Positions 21,258 to 29,228 of a DNA stretch of 59,609 nt are shown here, piece by piece. This stretch comes from UMGS621 sp964468815. Its GTDB lineage: Bacteria > Bacillota > Clostridia > Christensenellales > Borkfalkiaceae. The number at the start of each line of letters is the position of its first letter. Positions within the stretch are counted from its first letter, which is position 1. Made by a program: the position numbers and the translations under genes. The notes under the pieces are model-generated. The model was not told the origin of the DNA. It did not search any database and saw only the letters and a list, made by a program, of their open reading frames with translations. The stretch lies in assembly GCA_964468815.1 (NCBI GenBank), contig CAYXWN010000007.1, positions 1 to 59,609 on the forward strand. Reading direction: 5' to 3'.

Positions 21258-23516
21258 ATGAATTACGAGGAAAAATTAAAACAATTGACGGATAGTTATG
21301 GTGATTGGTGGGAAAAGGGATTTCAAACGCCAAAAATGACGAGCGAATTATATCCCTATGAAAAAATGTTCAGCCCGATCCGAATAAACGATCTCACATT
21401 GAAAAACAGACTGGTTATGGCGCCTATGGGAAATATCGATATGTGCGAAGAAACCGGTCGTCCGAATGAAAAGATGTTAAAATACTTTGAAGAACGAGCA
21501 AAAGGCGGAGTTGGATTAATCACTTCCGGCTTGATTCCCGTGACGTACGGTATCGATAAGTCTTTGATTGAATTAGGTGAATTAACGTATTTTCCCCGGA
21601 TTGACCGCAGCAGAACGGTATTTTCTGCTTGGAGAGATTTGGCAGGAATGTGCCACGCACACGGAAGTGCGTTCTTTATTCAATTAACGGCAGGCTTGGG
21701 AAGAGTTGGAAATCCGCAATGCTTGGTTAATCAATTGAAATTTCCGAGAAGCGCATCTTTTAATCCCAATTGGTATATGAAAGAAGTTCCTTGTTTGAGA
21801 TTATCCGATCGAAGCCTTCGTAAAATCATTAAACGAATCGGTCAGGGAAGCGCAGACGCAAAAGCCGCAAATATCGACGGCGTGTATTTACACGGTCATG
21901 AAGGATATTTGATCGAACAGATTACAAATCCTGCGTTTAACAGAAGAAAACTCGGTCATTTTGCTCATTATGAAAATTTCGGTATCGAAATGATCAAGGA
22001 AATCAGAAAACGTGTCGGACCCAATTTCCCGATCATGTACCGTATTGACCTAAGCCTTGCATTAAACGCGACTTACGGCGAACGAATGAATCATACAAAA
22101 CCTCTTAAAAAATTTAAAAAAGAGCGTACAATCGCTCAAACGCTCCGCTATATGAAAAAATTAGTGGAAGCAGGCGTCGATTTATTCGATGTCGATCTCG
22201 GATGCTACGATAACTGGTGGCTTCCGCATCCGCCTTCTTCCATGCCTTCTGGTTGTTTCTTGGATATTGCGGAAATCGCGAAAAAATATTTCGCGGAAAA
22301 AGGAATTAAATCTAACAAAGGAATTGACGTTCCCGTCGTTGCCGTCGGAAAATTGGGGTATCCCGATTTCGCCGAACAAGCGCTTCGCGATCAGAAATGC
22401 GACATGATCATGCTCGGTCGCCCGTTATTAGCCGACGCAGAATGGTGTAATAAAGCATACGCCGGCAACGTCAAGAACATTCGTCCGTGTATCGGCTGTC
22501 AAGAAGGTTGCCTAAACGAATTTGTAGAAGGCGGACATCCGCAGTGTGCCGTCAATCCCAGAACGGCGTTTGAAGAAGAATACAGCGCGGAAATTCCAAA
22601 AGCAGAAAAGAGTAAGCGCATCGCAGTAATCGGCGCAGGTCCGGCAGGCGTAACGGCAGCAGAAACTTTGATCGCACGCGGACATACCGTCGACCTCTTT
22701 GAAAAAAGCGATTCAATCGGCGGAAATCTAATTCCCGGAAGTAAGGCTGTAATCAAATACGAAATAAAGAACTACCTTGAATATCTCACACACATTGTTG
22801 AAACGTTAAAGGAAAGCGGTAGATTTACTTTGCATTTACAAAGCGCACCGTCTGCCACCGAATTAAAGGAAGTCGGTTATGATACGATTATGATCGCGAC
22901 CGGATCAAAACAAAAACGGCCGCCCGTCGAGGGGATTGAGGGCACAAACGTCGTATTTGCAGTCGACGTACTTTTAAATCCGACCTTAGCCGATCAGGCA
23001 AAAGACATCGTCGTAGTCGGCGGTGGCGTCGTCGGTGCGGAAACCGCTTATTATCTCGCATATGAAAAAGATAAGAAAGTGACAGTTGTCGAAATGGATA
23101 AATTCATCATGAATCACACCTGTACGGCAAATCGCGGACATATCATTCATTATTTGGAAGAAAAAGGCGTTTCCTTGATGAATTGCACAAAGCTCTTGAA
23201 AGTAGAAAAAGACTGCGTAAAATTGAGCAAAAACTTCCACAAAAACGTACCTGATCCCTATAATACTTGGGCTCCGATTTTGCCGGAAAACGTAGTCAAT
23301 CCCATGGAGAAAAAGATAGCGCCCGAATATCGTGACGTTACGGTAAAATGCGATCTCGTTGTGTTGGCGACCGGCGTTTCAAGCGAAAACGAACTCTATT
23401 ACGAGTTGCTGAAAACACGTGCTGCAGCGGAAATTTTCAACGTAGGCGATAGTTTTAAGAGCGCAAGAGTGTTCGAGGCGGTAAGAAGCGCCTATCGAAA
23501 AGCGAGAAATATCTGA
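21258..23516 (+). CDS. Fe-S/flavin enoate-reductase-type oxidoreductase (old yellow enzyme family, with FAD/NAD domain)
   Basis: A 752-residue enzyme of the 2-enoate/2,4-dienoyl-CoA reductase group. The FMN-binding TIM barrel covers about 35-390 (LKNRLVMAPMGN; HGHEGYLIEQITNPAFNRR, where the usual His-x-x-His reads H-G-H). A [4Fe-4S] motif follows with Cys411, 414, 418 and 430 (CIGCQEGC ... HPQCAVNP). The C-terminal half is a FAD/NAD(P)H module with two dinucleotide folds (IAVIGAGPAGVTAAETL and VVVGGGVVGAETAYYL). Electrons would pass from NAD(P)H via FAD and Fe-S to FMN and reduce a C=C or C=N bond. N-methylproline demethylases share this architecture, so substrate and direction are open. First gene of an operon with the two aconitase-X subunits. 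Confidence 0.92.
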   Translation: MNYEEKLKQLTDSYGDWWEKGFQTPKMTSELYPYEKMFSPIRINDLTLKNRLVMAPMGNIDMCEETGRPNEKMLKYFEERAKGGVGLITSGLIPVTYGIDKSLIELGELTYFPRIDRSRTVFSAWRDLAGMCHAHGSAFFIQLTAGLGRVGNPQCLVNQLKFPRSASFNPNWYMKEVPCLRLSDRSLRKIIKRIGQGSADAKAANIDGVYLHGHEGYLIEQITNPAFNRRKLGHFAHYENFGIEMIKEIRKRVGPNFPIMYRIDLSLALNATYGERMNHTKPLKKFKKERTIAQTLRYMKKLVEAGVDLFDVDLGCYDNWWLPHPPSSMPSGCFLDIAEIAKKYFAEKGIKSNKGIDVPVVAVGKLGYPDFAEQALRDQKCDMIMLGRPLLADAEWCNKAYAGNVKNIRPCIGCQEGCLNEFVEGGHPQCAVNPRTAFEEEYSAEIPKAEKSKRIAVIGAGPAGVTAAETLIARGHTVDLFEKSDSIGGNLIPGSKAVIKYEIKNYLEYLTHIVETLKESGRFTLHLQSAPSATELKEVGYDTIMIATGSKQKRPPVEGIEGTNVVFAVDVLLNPTLADQAKDIVVVGGGVVGAETAYYLAYEKDKKVTVVEMDKFIMNHTCTANRGHIIHYLEEKGVSLMNCTKLLKVEKDCVKLSKNFHKNVPDPYNTWAPILPENVVNPMEKKIAPEYRDVTVKCDLVVLATGVSSENELYYELLKTRAAAEIFNVGDSFKSARVFEAVRSAYRKARNI

Positions 23517-23525
23517 GGTGAGAAA

Positions 23526-24815
23526 ATGGATTATAAAATGAAACTGACGGAAGAACAACAGGCAATCTTAAACGGCAGAGACGGAGAGGTTATGGCAAAA
23601 GTCATGGAAACCGTCGTCATGTACGGAGATATTTTCGGTGCAGAAAAACTTGTTCCCGTAACGCACAGCGACGGACATCTTGTGACGAGTTTCGGCATTT
23701 CGTTAATGAAGCCTCTCTTTTCCACCATGGAGAAATTAAATCAAGCCGAAATAAAGACAAAAGGAAAATTGACGGTAGATCCGCGTCCATTGGATTACAA
23801 AAACGTAAAATGCAATCTTTTGGAAAAAATCGGCTTTCACGTAATGTATTCCAAGCAAAAATCGTACGAAGAGCAATTGATGAAAGTCGGGCTTAGAGAT
23901 AAAGATTCTTTTACTTGCACCTGTTATTTAGACGAAGTTGGAAATCACCCCCAAAAAGGAGACGTTTTGTCTTGGGCAGAAAGCAGCGCCGTCGTATTTG
24001 CAAATTCCGTTTTAGGTGCGCGATGCAACCGCAACAGCGGTATGTTGGATCTTTTCGGTTCGATCATCGGATACGTTCCGTATTTCGGACTTGTTACAGA
24101 CGAGGGCAGAAAAGCAACTTGGAAAGTTTACGTCAAAACGACAAAAATGCCGGAAGCGCAAGTTTTAGGTAGCGCGATCGGCATGAAAGTAATGGAAGAA
24201 GTTCCTTACATTTACGGATTGGACGCATTTATCGGTAGTGAATTGAACGACGAAACTATTTCTTATTTGAAAGATTTCGGTGCGGCAACCGCAAGCAACG
24301 GTGCCGTCGGCTTATACCATATCGACGGACTAACGCCGGAAGCAAAGGAAGTCGGTGATGCTCTGATCGCAGAAGACGCAAAAACTTATATTATCGACGA
24401 CACCGAATTGGAACGGGTTTATCGCAGTTATCCCGTCATGTGGAAAAATCCGAACGCAAAACCAAATCTCTGCTTTATCGGTTGTCCGCATCTTTCTTAC
24501 CGACAACTTTGCGATTGGACGGAAGCATTGGAAAAGGGACTGAAAGAAAACGGGCGAAAAAAAGTTTCCTTGCGCACAATTATGACAACAAGCCCGCAAG
24601 TAAAGAAAAAATTTATGCAATCGCCGCTTTATGCTCGTTTGTTGGCAACGGGAGTAAAGTTGACGAGTATTTGTCCGTTAATGTATACAAATAACCCAAT
24701 GACGAAAAAACGTTTAATTATTACCAACAGCAATAAATTACGCACTTATTCAACCGCAAGATATTTCAAAAACGAAAAGATTATCAATATTTTGACAGGG
24801 AAGGAGGACGTCTGA
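23526..24815 (+). CDS. Aconitase X, large (catalytic) subunit
   Basis: A 429-residue protein of the AcnX family, distant relatives of aconitase that dehydrate hydroxy acids. Known members are cis-3-hydroxy-L-proline dehydratase in bacteria and phosphomevalonate dehydratase in archaea. Family marks are MKLTEEQQAILNGRDGE, YGDIFGAEKLVPVTHSDGHL, the stretch WAESSAVVFANSVLGARCNR, and SICPLMYTNNP near the C-terminus, whose cysteine is a likely cluster ligand. The ATG follows GAGGTG; an in-frame ATG 12 bases later is the usual family start. It is preceded by the flavin reductase and followed 1 base later by the small subunit. Its substrate cannot be read from the sequence. Confidence 0.92.
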   Translation: MDYKMKLTEEQQAILNGRDGEVMAKVMETVVMYGDIFGAEKLVPVTHSDGHLVTSFGISLMKPLFSTMEKLNQAEIKTKGKLTVDPRPLDYKNVKCNLLEKIGFHVMYSKQKSYEEQLMKVGLRDKDSFTCTCYLDEVGNHPQKGDVLSWAESSAVVFANSVLGARCNRNSGMLDLFGSIIGYVPYFGLVTDEGRKATWKVYVKTTKMPEAQVLGSAIGMKVMEEVPYIYGLDAFIGSELNDETISYLKDFGAATASNGAVGLYHIDGLTPEAKEVGDALIAEDAKTYIIDDTELERVYRSYPVMWKNPNAKPNLCFIGCPHLSYRQLCDWTEALEKGLKENGRKKVSLRTIMTTSPQVKKKFMQSPLYARLLATGVKLTSICPLMYTNNPMTKKRLIITNSNKLRTYSTARYFKNEKIINILTGKEDV

Positions 24816-24816
24816 A

Positions 24817-25257
24817 ATGAAAGAATTTAAAGGAAGAGTATTGGCTGCCGGTAATTGGAAAGGGGAAGCCGTTGTATCCCGTCAAGGTGTAAACACCTTA
24901 GCAACCTTTCAAAAAAGCGCATTGAAAAACGCAAAAGAAGTTATTGTTTCTGATCAAAACAATTCGGACATTTTTGGTAAAAACATTACAGGAAAGGCTC
25001 TTTGTCTTCCGATTACGATCGGCTCGACGACGGGAGGATTGGTCATTCAAACCATTTGTTCAATGAAAATCAATCCTGCGGCGTTTTTATTCAGCGAACA
25101 TATCGACAGTTTAGCCGCCAGCGGTATCGTGTTAGCTAAGATATGGGAAAACAGCGACGTAATCGCAATTGATCAACTCGGAGAAAATTTCTTAAATTCC
25201 GTTAATACGGGAGATACGCTGGAGATCAAAGAGGACGGAACAGTCGTAATTTTATAA
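24817..25257 (+). CDS. Aconitase X, small (swivelling-domain) subunit
   Basis: A 146-residue swivelling beta/alpha domain that completes the AcnX active site. It starts MKEFKGRVLAAGNWKGEAVV. The key loop, normally G-[RK]-G-S-S-x-G, is seen as ITIGSTTGGLVIQ, keeping the serine. INPAAFLFSEHIDSLAASGIVLAKIW matches the family 'P.A.(I/V)..E.D.(I/L)...G' region. Encoded separately from the large subunit (split type) and preceded by AAGGAGG. The ATG lies 1 base after the large-subunit stop. The operon seems to end here: the next gene has a different promoter type. Confidence 0.9.
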   Translation: MKEFKGRVLAAGNWKGEAVVSRQGVNTLATFQKSALKNAKEVIVSDQNNSDIFGKNITGKALCLPITIGSTTGGLVIQTICSMKINPAAFLFSEHIDSLAASGIVLAKIWENSDVIAIDQLGENFLNSVNTGDTLEIKEDGTVVIL

Positions 25258-25272
25258 GAAAACTATAAAATC

Positions 25273-25301
25273 GAATATTTTTTCGGAATCGGCAGATATT
25301 A
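25273..25301 (+). promoter_or_regulatory. Candidate sigma-G/sigma-F promoter of the DUF2953-gerW genes
   Basis: GAATA (25273-25277, fits gHATR) and GATATTA (25295-25301, fits CATnHTA except the first base), 17 bases apart. The expected transcription start falls at or next to the GTG at 25307, so the transcript would be leaderless. Forespore expression of gerW/ytfJ is established in Bacillus. Confidence 0.45.
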
Positions 25302-25306
25302 AGTAC

Positions 25307-25870
25307 GTGTTAAGCGTTTACTTGATATCTGCTTTTTATTTTTTATTGATATTTCCTGTTTTTTGTTCGTTGCTCGGATACTACGACCATCAAAACAAAC
25401 GGATTTATCTGGCGGTTTATTTCTACGGAATAAAAATTTGGAGCGGATATATCGCTTTTGCGAATAACAAAGCATATTTGCATTATTCCAATCGAAAAGC
25501 AAGCGTTCTTCGCCTAGAATCGCCTCAGGGAATTAGGCAGCAATTCAACCTCACCAAGGGAATTGAATTTTACGGGATCACGCTTTTTGCGGAATACGGA
25601 AACACTGAAAACTTAATACTGCCGTTTAAGATCGGAACAATACAAAAAATTGTTACGGATATCATTTTTTCCGTATTAAAAACAAAAAAAGATTTTCTTC
25701 GCTTAAAAAGCAACGTATTACTTTCAGCCGAGGAAACTTACTTTTGTTTTAGTGCCAAAGCGATGGTTTTGTTTAATTTATTGACGCTTTTCATGATTGG
25801 AATAAAAATTTTATTGGAGAAAATTTTGCATGCAGGAAAAAACAGAAAACAAACTCAATCATGTTATTGA
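25307..25870 (+). CDS. DUF2953-type membrane protein (YtfI-like)
   Basis: A 187-residue protein with an N-terminal transmembrane helix (residues 2-25), a beta-rich middle part with KRIYLAVYFYGIKIWSG and GIEFYGITLFAEYG, and a C-terminal hydrophobic helix (about 150-172). Bacillus ytfI, a DUF2953 protein, precedes ytfJ (gerW) in the same way, and the middle segment fits that family. The start is GTG at 25307 without a Shine-Dalgarno sequence; a later start cannot be excluded. The 3' end overlaps gerW by 41 bases, so the two are probably co-expressed. Function unknown. Confidence 0.7.
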   Translation: MLSVYLISAFYFLLIFPVFCSLLGYYDHQNKRIYLAVYFYGIKIWSGYIAFANNKAYLHYSNRKASVLRLESPQGIRQQFNLTKGIEFYGITLFAEYGNTENLILPFKIGTIQKIVTDIIFSVLKTKKDFLRLKSNVLLSAEETYFCFSAKAMVLFNLLTLFMIGIKILLEKILHAGKNRKQTQSCY

Positions 25871-26204
25871 CACCGCAATGAAAGATCTCGGAATGCTGAT
25901 AGACGTCAATACTGTTGTCGGAAAGCCGTTAAAAACAGACGACGGATCGTTTGTAATCCCGATTTCAAAAGTAACCATGGGATTCATGACAGGCGGCGGA
26001 GAATACGGGGAAGTAAAGATTCTGAAAAAAGACAAAGCCTTGCCGTTTGCGGGCGGAAGCGGTGCTGTCGTATCAATGAAACCGATCGGTTTTTTAGTAA
26101 ACGACGGAAACGGATATAAAATATTATCGACGAACCACGAGCCCTATGAAAAAATTTTGGATGCAGCAACCGACCTTTTGTCGACCGTTCAAGGAGAGTC
26201 ATGA
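25830..26204 (+). CDS. gerW: Sporulation/germination protein GerW (YtfJ)
   Basis: A 124-residue spore protein. In Bacillus, YtfJ/GerW is made in the forespore and is required for normal L-alanine germination responses. The family region is VIPISKVTMGFMTGGGEYG followed by PFAGGSGAVVSMKPIGFLV, both highly characteristic. The ATG follows TTGGAGA. Its 5' end lies inside the DUF2953 gene and its 3' end overlaps the carboxypeptidase gene by 4 bases (ATGA). Confidence 0.92.
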   Translation: MQEKTENKLNHVIDTAMKDLGMLIDVNTVVGKPLKTDDGSFVIPISKVTMGFMTGGGEYGEVKILKKDKALPFAGGSGAVVSMKPIGFLVNDGNGYKILSTNHEPYEKILDAATDLLSTVQGES

Positions 26205-27259
26205 GAAAAATTTTAAGTATCATTTTTAGTATTCTTACAATGTTTCCGTTTTCGCAAATAAATGCGACGGATACATTTGTCTCCACGTCATCTTCTGAAA
26301 TTTTAATCGAGGCGTCCAGCGGAAGAGTTTTATTTGAATCAAATGCCGACGAGCAACGACCGATGGCAAGTACAACGAAAATTCTCACTGCAATTATAGC
26401 AATCGAACGTTGTGATTGCGACGACGTTGTAACCGTACGAAAGGAATGTGTCGGAATCGAAGGATCCAGTATTTATTTAGAAGAAGGCGAAAAATTAACT
26501 GTGAAAGAACTTTTATACGGCTTAATGCTTCGATCGGGAAACGACTGTGCGGCGGCTCTTGCCTACCATATTTCAGGCTCAATCAAAGAATTTGCCGACT
26601 TAATGAATCAAACGGCTCTTTTGATCGGGGCAAAAAGCAGTCACTTTGTTAATCCGCACGGCTTACATGACGACAATCATTATACCACCGCGCGAGACCT
26701 CGCAAAAATCGCCGCATATGCGATGACGAACCCGATCTTCAAAGAAATTGTTTCTACCAGACGAGTGGAAATCTCTTGGGCTTCTCACGAATACAATCGG
26801 ATATTGATCAACAAAAACAAGATGCTGAACGAAATGGAGGGCGCTACCGGTATTAAAACCGGTTTTACCAAAAAAGCAGGGAGATGTCTTGTCAGTAGTT
26901 GCGAACGTAACGGCATGACGTTAATTTGCGTCGTTCTGAATTGTCCTCCGATGTTTGAACGTTCAAAAGATCTTCTCAATAACGCTTATACAACGTACCG
27001 AATGACAAAAATCTACGATTGTTCGCATATTATTGATTTTATCCCGGTAGAGAATGACGAGCCTTGCGGAATTTATTTAAAAAAAGATATCGTTCTTCCG
27101 TTAACCGAATCCGAGCAAAACAATCTGTTGATCGAATACGATTACCCTAAGCAACTAAAAGTCCCATTCAAAAAAGATACCGAAATCGGAGAAGTTCGGA
27201 TTTTTGCCTCAAATAAGTTGATTTTTTTTGAAAAAATCTATACTATTATAGGGAAGTAA
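26201..27259 (+). CDS. D-alanyl-D-alanine carboxypeptidase, S11 family (DacB/DacF type)
   Basis: Removes the terminal D-Ala from peptidoglycan pentapeptides outside the membrane; sporulation members tune cortex or germ-cell-wall cross-linking. The 352 residues start with a cleavable-type signal peptide (MRKILSIIFSILTMFPFSQINA). The catalytic motifs are present in order: S57-T-T-K60, S-G-N in LRSGNDCAAAL, and K-T-G in TGIKTGFTKKAGR. A C-terminal beta domain follows (EIGEVRIFASN). It overlaps gerW, so a sporulation role is likely (inference). In Bacillus dacB is followed by spmA-spmB; those genes are absent here and rluB comes next. Confidence 0.92.
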   Translation: MRKILSIIFSILTMFPFSQINATDTFVSTSSSEILIEASSGRVLFESNADEQRPMASTTKILTAIIAIERCDCDDVVTVRKECVGIEGSSIYLEEGEKLTVKELLYGLMLRSGNDCAAALAYHISGSIKEFADLMNQTALLIGAKSSHFVNPHGLHDDNHYTTARDLAKIAAYAMTNPIFKEIVSTRRVEISWASHEYNRILINKNKMLNEMEGATGIKTGFTKKAGRCLVSSCERNGMTLICVVLNCPPMFERSKDLLNNAYTTYRMTKIYDCSHIIDFIPVENDEPCGIYLKKDIVLPLTESEQNNLLIEYDYPKQLKVPFKKDTEIGEVRIFASNKLIFFEKIYTIIGK

Positions 27260-27279
27260 AAAGAAAGAAGGACAAATTT

Positions 27280-27984
27280 TTGAGAATCAATAAATTTTTA
27301 GCGGAAAGCGGAGTCGCTTCCCGCCGTGCTAGCGACAAGCTCATTGAAGAAGGAAAAGTCAAAAAAAACGGGAGAGTCTGTTCTTTGGGTGACGAAGTAG
27401 ATCCGGGAAAAGATATTATTACCGTTTCCGGGCAACAAGTACAACTTACCGAACGGTACGATTATTATATGATGAACAAGCCGAAAGGATACGTCTGCAC
27501 CGTGAAAGACGATAAGGATAGAAAAACGGTAATGAGCTTATTGCCAAACAATAATAAACGCATTTATCCTGTCGGTAGACTCGATTACGATTCGGAAGGA
27601 CTTTTAATTTTAACCAATGACGGAGATCTTACGTTCCGTCTTACGCATCCGAGAAACGAAATCCCCAAAACCTATTTGGTTAAGATTGAGGGTGAAATTG
27701 GAGAAGAACAGTTAAAGCGCTTGCGTTCCGGAGTCGTAATAGACGGCGTACGCACAAAAAAATGCAATCTGAAAGTGGTTGAACAATCCAAATCCGAAAC
27801 AAAACTGCATATCACCATAACGGAAGGCAAAAACCGACAGGTGAGAAAGATGTTTGAATCGGTCGGAAAAGAAGTCGTCTTTTTGAAAAGAATAAAAATC
27901 GGGGACTTAACGTTAAGCGGATTGAATCGCGGAGAGGTTCGTTCGTTATCCTTGCGCGAAATTGATTACTTAAAAAATTTATAA
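27280..27984 (+). CDS. rluB: 23S rRNA pseudouridine synthase B
   Basis: Converts a uridine of 23S rRNA helix 90 region (U2605 in E. coli) to pseudouridine. The 234 residues include an N-terminal S4 RNA-binding domain (RINKFLAESGVASRRASDKL) and a catalytic domain with GRLDYDSEGLLILTNDG, whose first Asp is catalytic. KNRQVRKMFE is the RsuA/RluB-subfamily motif. The start is TTG at 27280 with AGAAGGA upstream; an ATG start would cut into the S4 domain. RsuA-type specificity cannot be fully excluded, but the position near dacB matches Bacillus rluB. Confidence 0.9.
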   Translation: MRINKFLAESGVASRRASDKLIEEGKVKKNGRVCSLGDEVDPGKDIITVSGQQVQLTERYDYYMMNKPKGYVCTVKDDKDRKTVMSLLPNNNKRIYPVGRLDYDSEGLLILTNDGDLTFRLTHPRNEIPKTYLVKIEGEIGEEQLKRLRSGVVIDGVRTKKCNLKVVEQSKSETKLHITITEGKNRQVRKMFESVGKEVVFLKRIKIGDLTLSGLNRGEVRSLSLREIDYLKNL

Positions 27985-28081
27985 ATCAACTTTTTCGTAA
28001 AACGATTGCCTTAAAAAATCCTTGCACGCAAAATTTCTCTCGTATTAGGAGATTTTATAAAAAACTAAAAAATTCTAGTTA

Positions 28082-28124
28082 AAACAAGGGGTGAAAAAAT
28101 AATTTCTTCACCCTTTGTTTTTTT
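28082..28124. terminator. Bidirectional terminator between rluB and the acetyltransferase remnant
   Basis: A 14-bp stem (28082-28095 with 28107-28120, one G-T pair) and 11-base loop, with a T run at 28118-28124 on the plus strand. The bases 27985-28081 before it hold no gene. Confidence 0.85.
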
Positions 28125-28126
28125 AA

Positions 28127-28540
28127 TTATTGATTCTTTCTTTTTCTAATAGAAACAGGCTCTTCGTTTTTCATGTATGTTTCCCACACGTTCATACGAT
28201 CGTCTTCGTCTATTTTACGAAGAACTTTTGCAGGAATGCCTGCAACAATACTGTTCGGAGAGACGTCGCGCAAAACAACCGATCCTGCGGCAACAATGCT
28301 GTTTTCGCCTATTGTAACACCTCCGCAAATCGTAGTGCTTGAACAAATCCAACAGCCGTCTTTTATGGTTATCGGGGCGCTTTGCTTTTTCTTTTTGCGC
28401 CATACGGCTATTCTGTTAAACCGATCGCAACCGATAAGCCCGCACGCATGCTGTTTTGCAATATCCGCACTTGCCGAATTATACAGTTTGCCGGTTATCA
28501 TACGAGACCAATCGTCAATTCGATTTGCTTTCTTGTCCAT
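28127..28540 (-). pseudogene. Sugar O-acetyltransferase (maltose/galactoside type) with internal deletion
   Basis: The 137 residues match both ends of an acetyltransferase of about 185-200 residues. The N-terminal Mac domain is visible as RMITGKLYNSASAD ... FNRI, and the last left-handed beta-helix coils as APITIKDGCWICSSTTICGG and VTIGENSIVAAGSVVLRDV. The middle, about 70-80 residues including the coil that carries the catalytic histidine (His115 in E. coli LacA), is missing between about residues 45 and 53 without a frameshift. The conserved VWIGGG hinge is also altered to CWICSS. I see no missing part in the other frames. It is either a non-functional remnant or a diverged short protein. 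The ribosome-binding site is weak (GAGGGA 14 bases from the ATG). Confidence 0.65.
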
Positions 28541-28570
28541 TTTTAATTTTACGTTCCCTCAACATAAGTG

Positions 28571-29167
28571 TTAAAACTTTCTAACTAATCCCTCTACCGT
28601 CCCTAATATCATCACGTCGTCCAAAACAATATCGGAAAGAGCACTGTTTTCCGGATGCAAAATTATCTTATGATCACGCTTAAAAAAGCGTTTAACCGTC
28701 GCGCTTTCCTCAATCAATGCGACTACAATTTCTCCGTTATCCGCAGTGTTCTGTTTTTTTACGATAATTTTATCTCCGTCAAAAATACCTGCCTCAATCA
28801 TACTGTCGCCACTTACGCGCAACATAAAATAATCTTCATCTGCGCCTGGGAAATCAGGCAATAGGGGATAATACCCTTCAAGATTTTCAACCGCCAAAAT
28901 AGGCTGACCGGCAGTAACCGTCCCGACCAACGGAATCCGCTTAACGGTCAACGGCTTTTCCGTTAAAGATAACGCTCGTTTTTTTAAGCCTGTTTTTTCA
29001 ATTTTCCCCATTGCTTCCAAGCGATTCAAATACGAATACACGGTCGCCGTTGACTTAATCCCCAATTGAGAAGAAATCTCTCGCACGGAAGGGGGAAAGC
29101 CGTTTTCTGTAATATAACTTTCAACAAACTCATAAACGCGGTTTAACTTTTCGTCTAAATTTCTCAT
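28571..29167 (-). CDS. lexA: LexA repressor of the SOS response
   Basis: A 198-residue repressor that self-cleaves when activated by RecA filaments on single-stranded DNA. The N-terminal winged helix lies in residues 1-65 (PPSVREISSQLGIKSTATVY). The cleavage bond is Ala86-Gly87 in VTAGQP, and the catalytic dyad is Ser122 (GDSM) and Lys159 (TVKRF). GAGGTG precedes the ATG. A strong promoter overlapped by the palindrome CAAAC-N4-GTTTG lies upstream, so autoregulation is likely. Transcribed after hflX but with its own promoter. Confidence 0.97.
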   Translation of the reverse strand: MRNLDEKLNRVYEFVESYITENGFPPSVREISSQLGIKSTATVYSYLNRLEAMGKIEKTGLKKRALSLTEKPLTVKRIPLVGTVTAGQPILAVENLEGYYPLLPDFPGADEDYFMLRVSGDSMIEAGIFDGDKIIVKKQNTADNGEIVVALIEESATVKRFFKRDHKIILHPENSALSDIVLDDVMILGTVEGLVRKF

Positions 29168-29184
29168 TGAAACACCTCTTTTAT

Positions 29185-29224
29185 ATTATAACGAAAAAGA
29201 AACAGAATGTCAAACATTTGTTTG
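29185..29224 (-). promoter_or_regulatory. lexA promoter with overlapping SOS-box-like palindrome
   Basis: On the minus strand TTGACA (29213-29208), 17-base spacer, TATAAT (29190-29185). The palindrome CAAACAAATGTTTG (29224-29211) covers the -35 edge. It has the same half-site length and N4 spacing as the Gram-positive LexA box CGAAC-N4-GTTCG, with A/T replacing the second and fourth-from-end bases. Confidence 0.75.
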
Positions 29225-29228
29225 CGTT

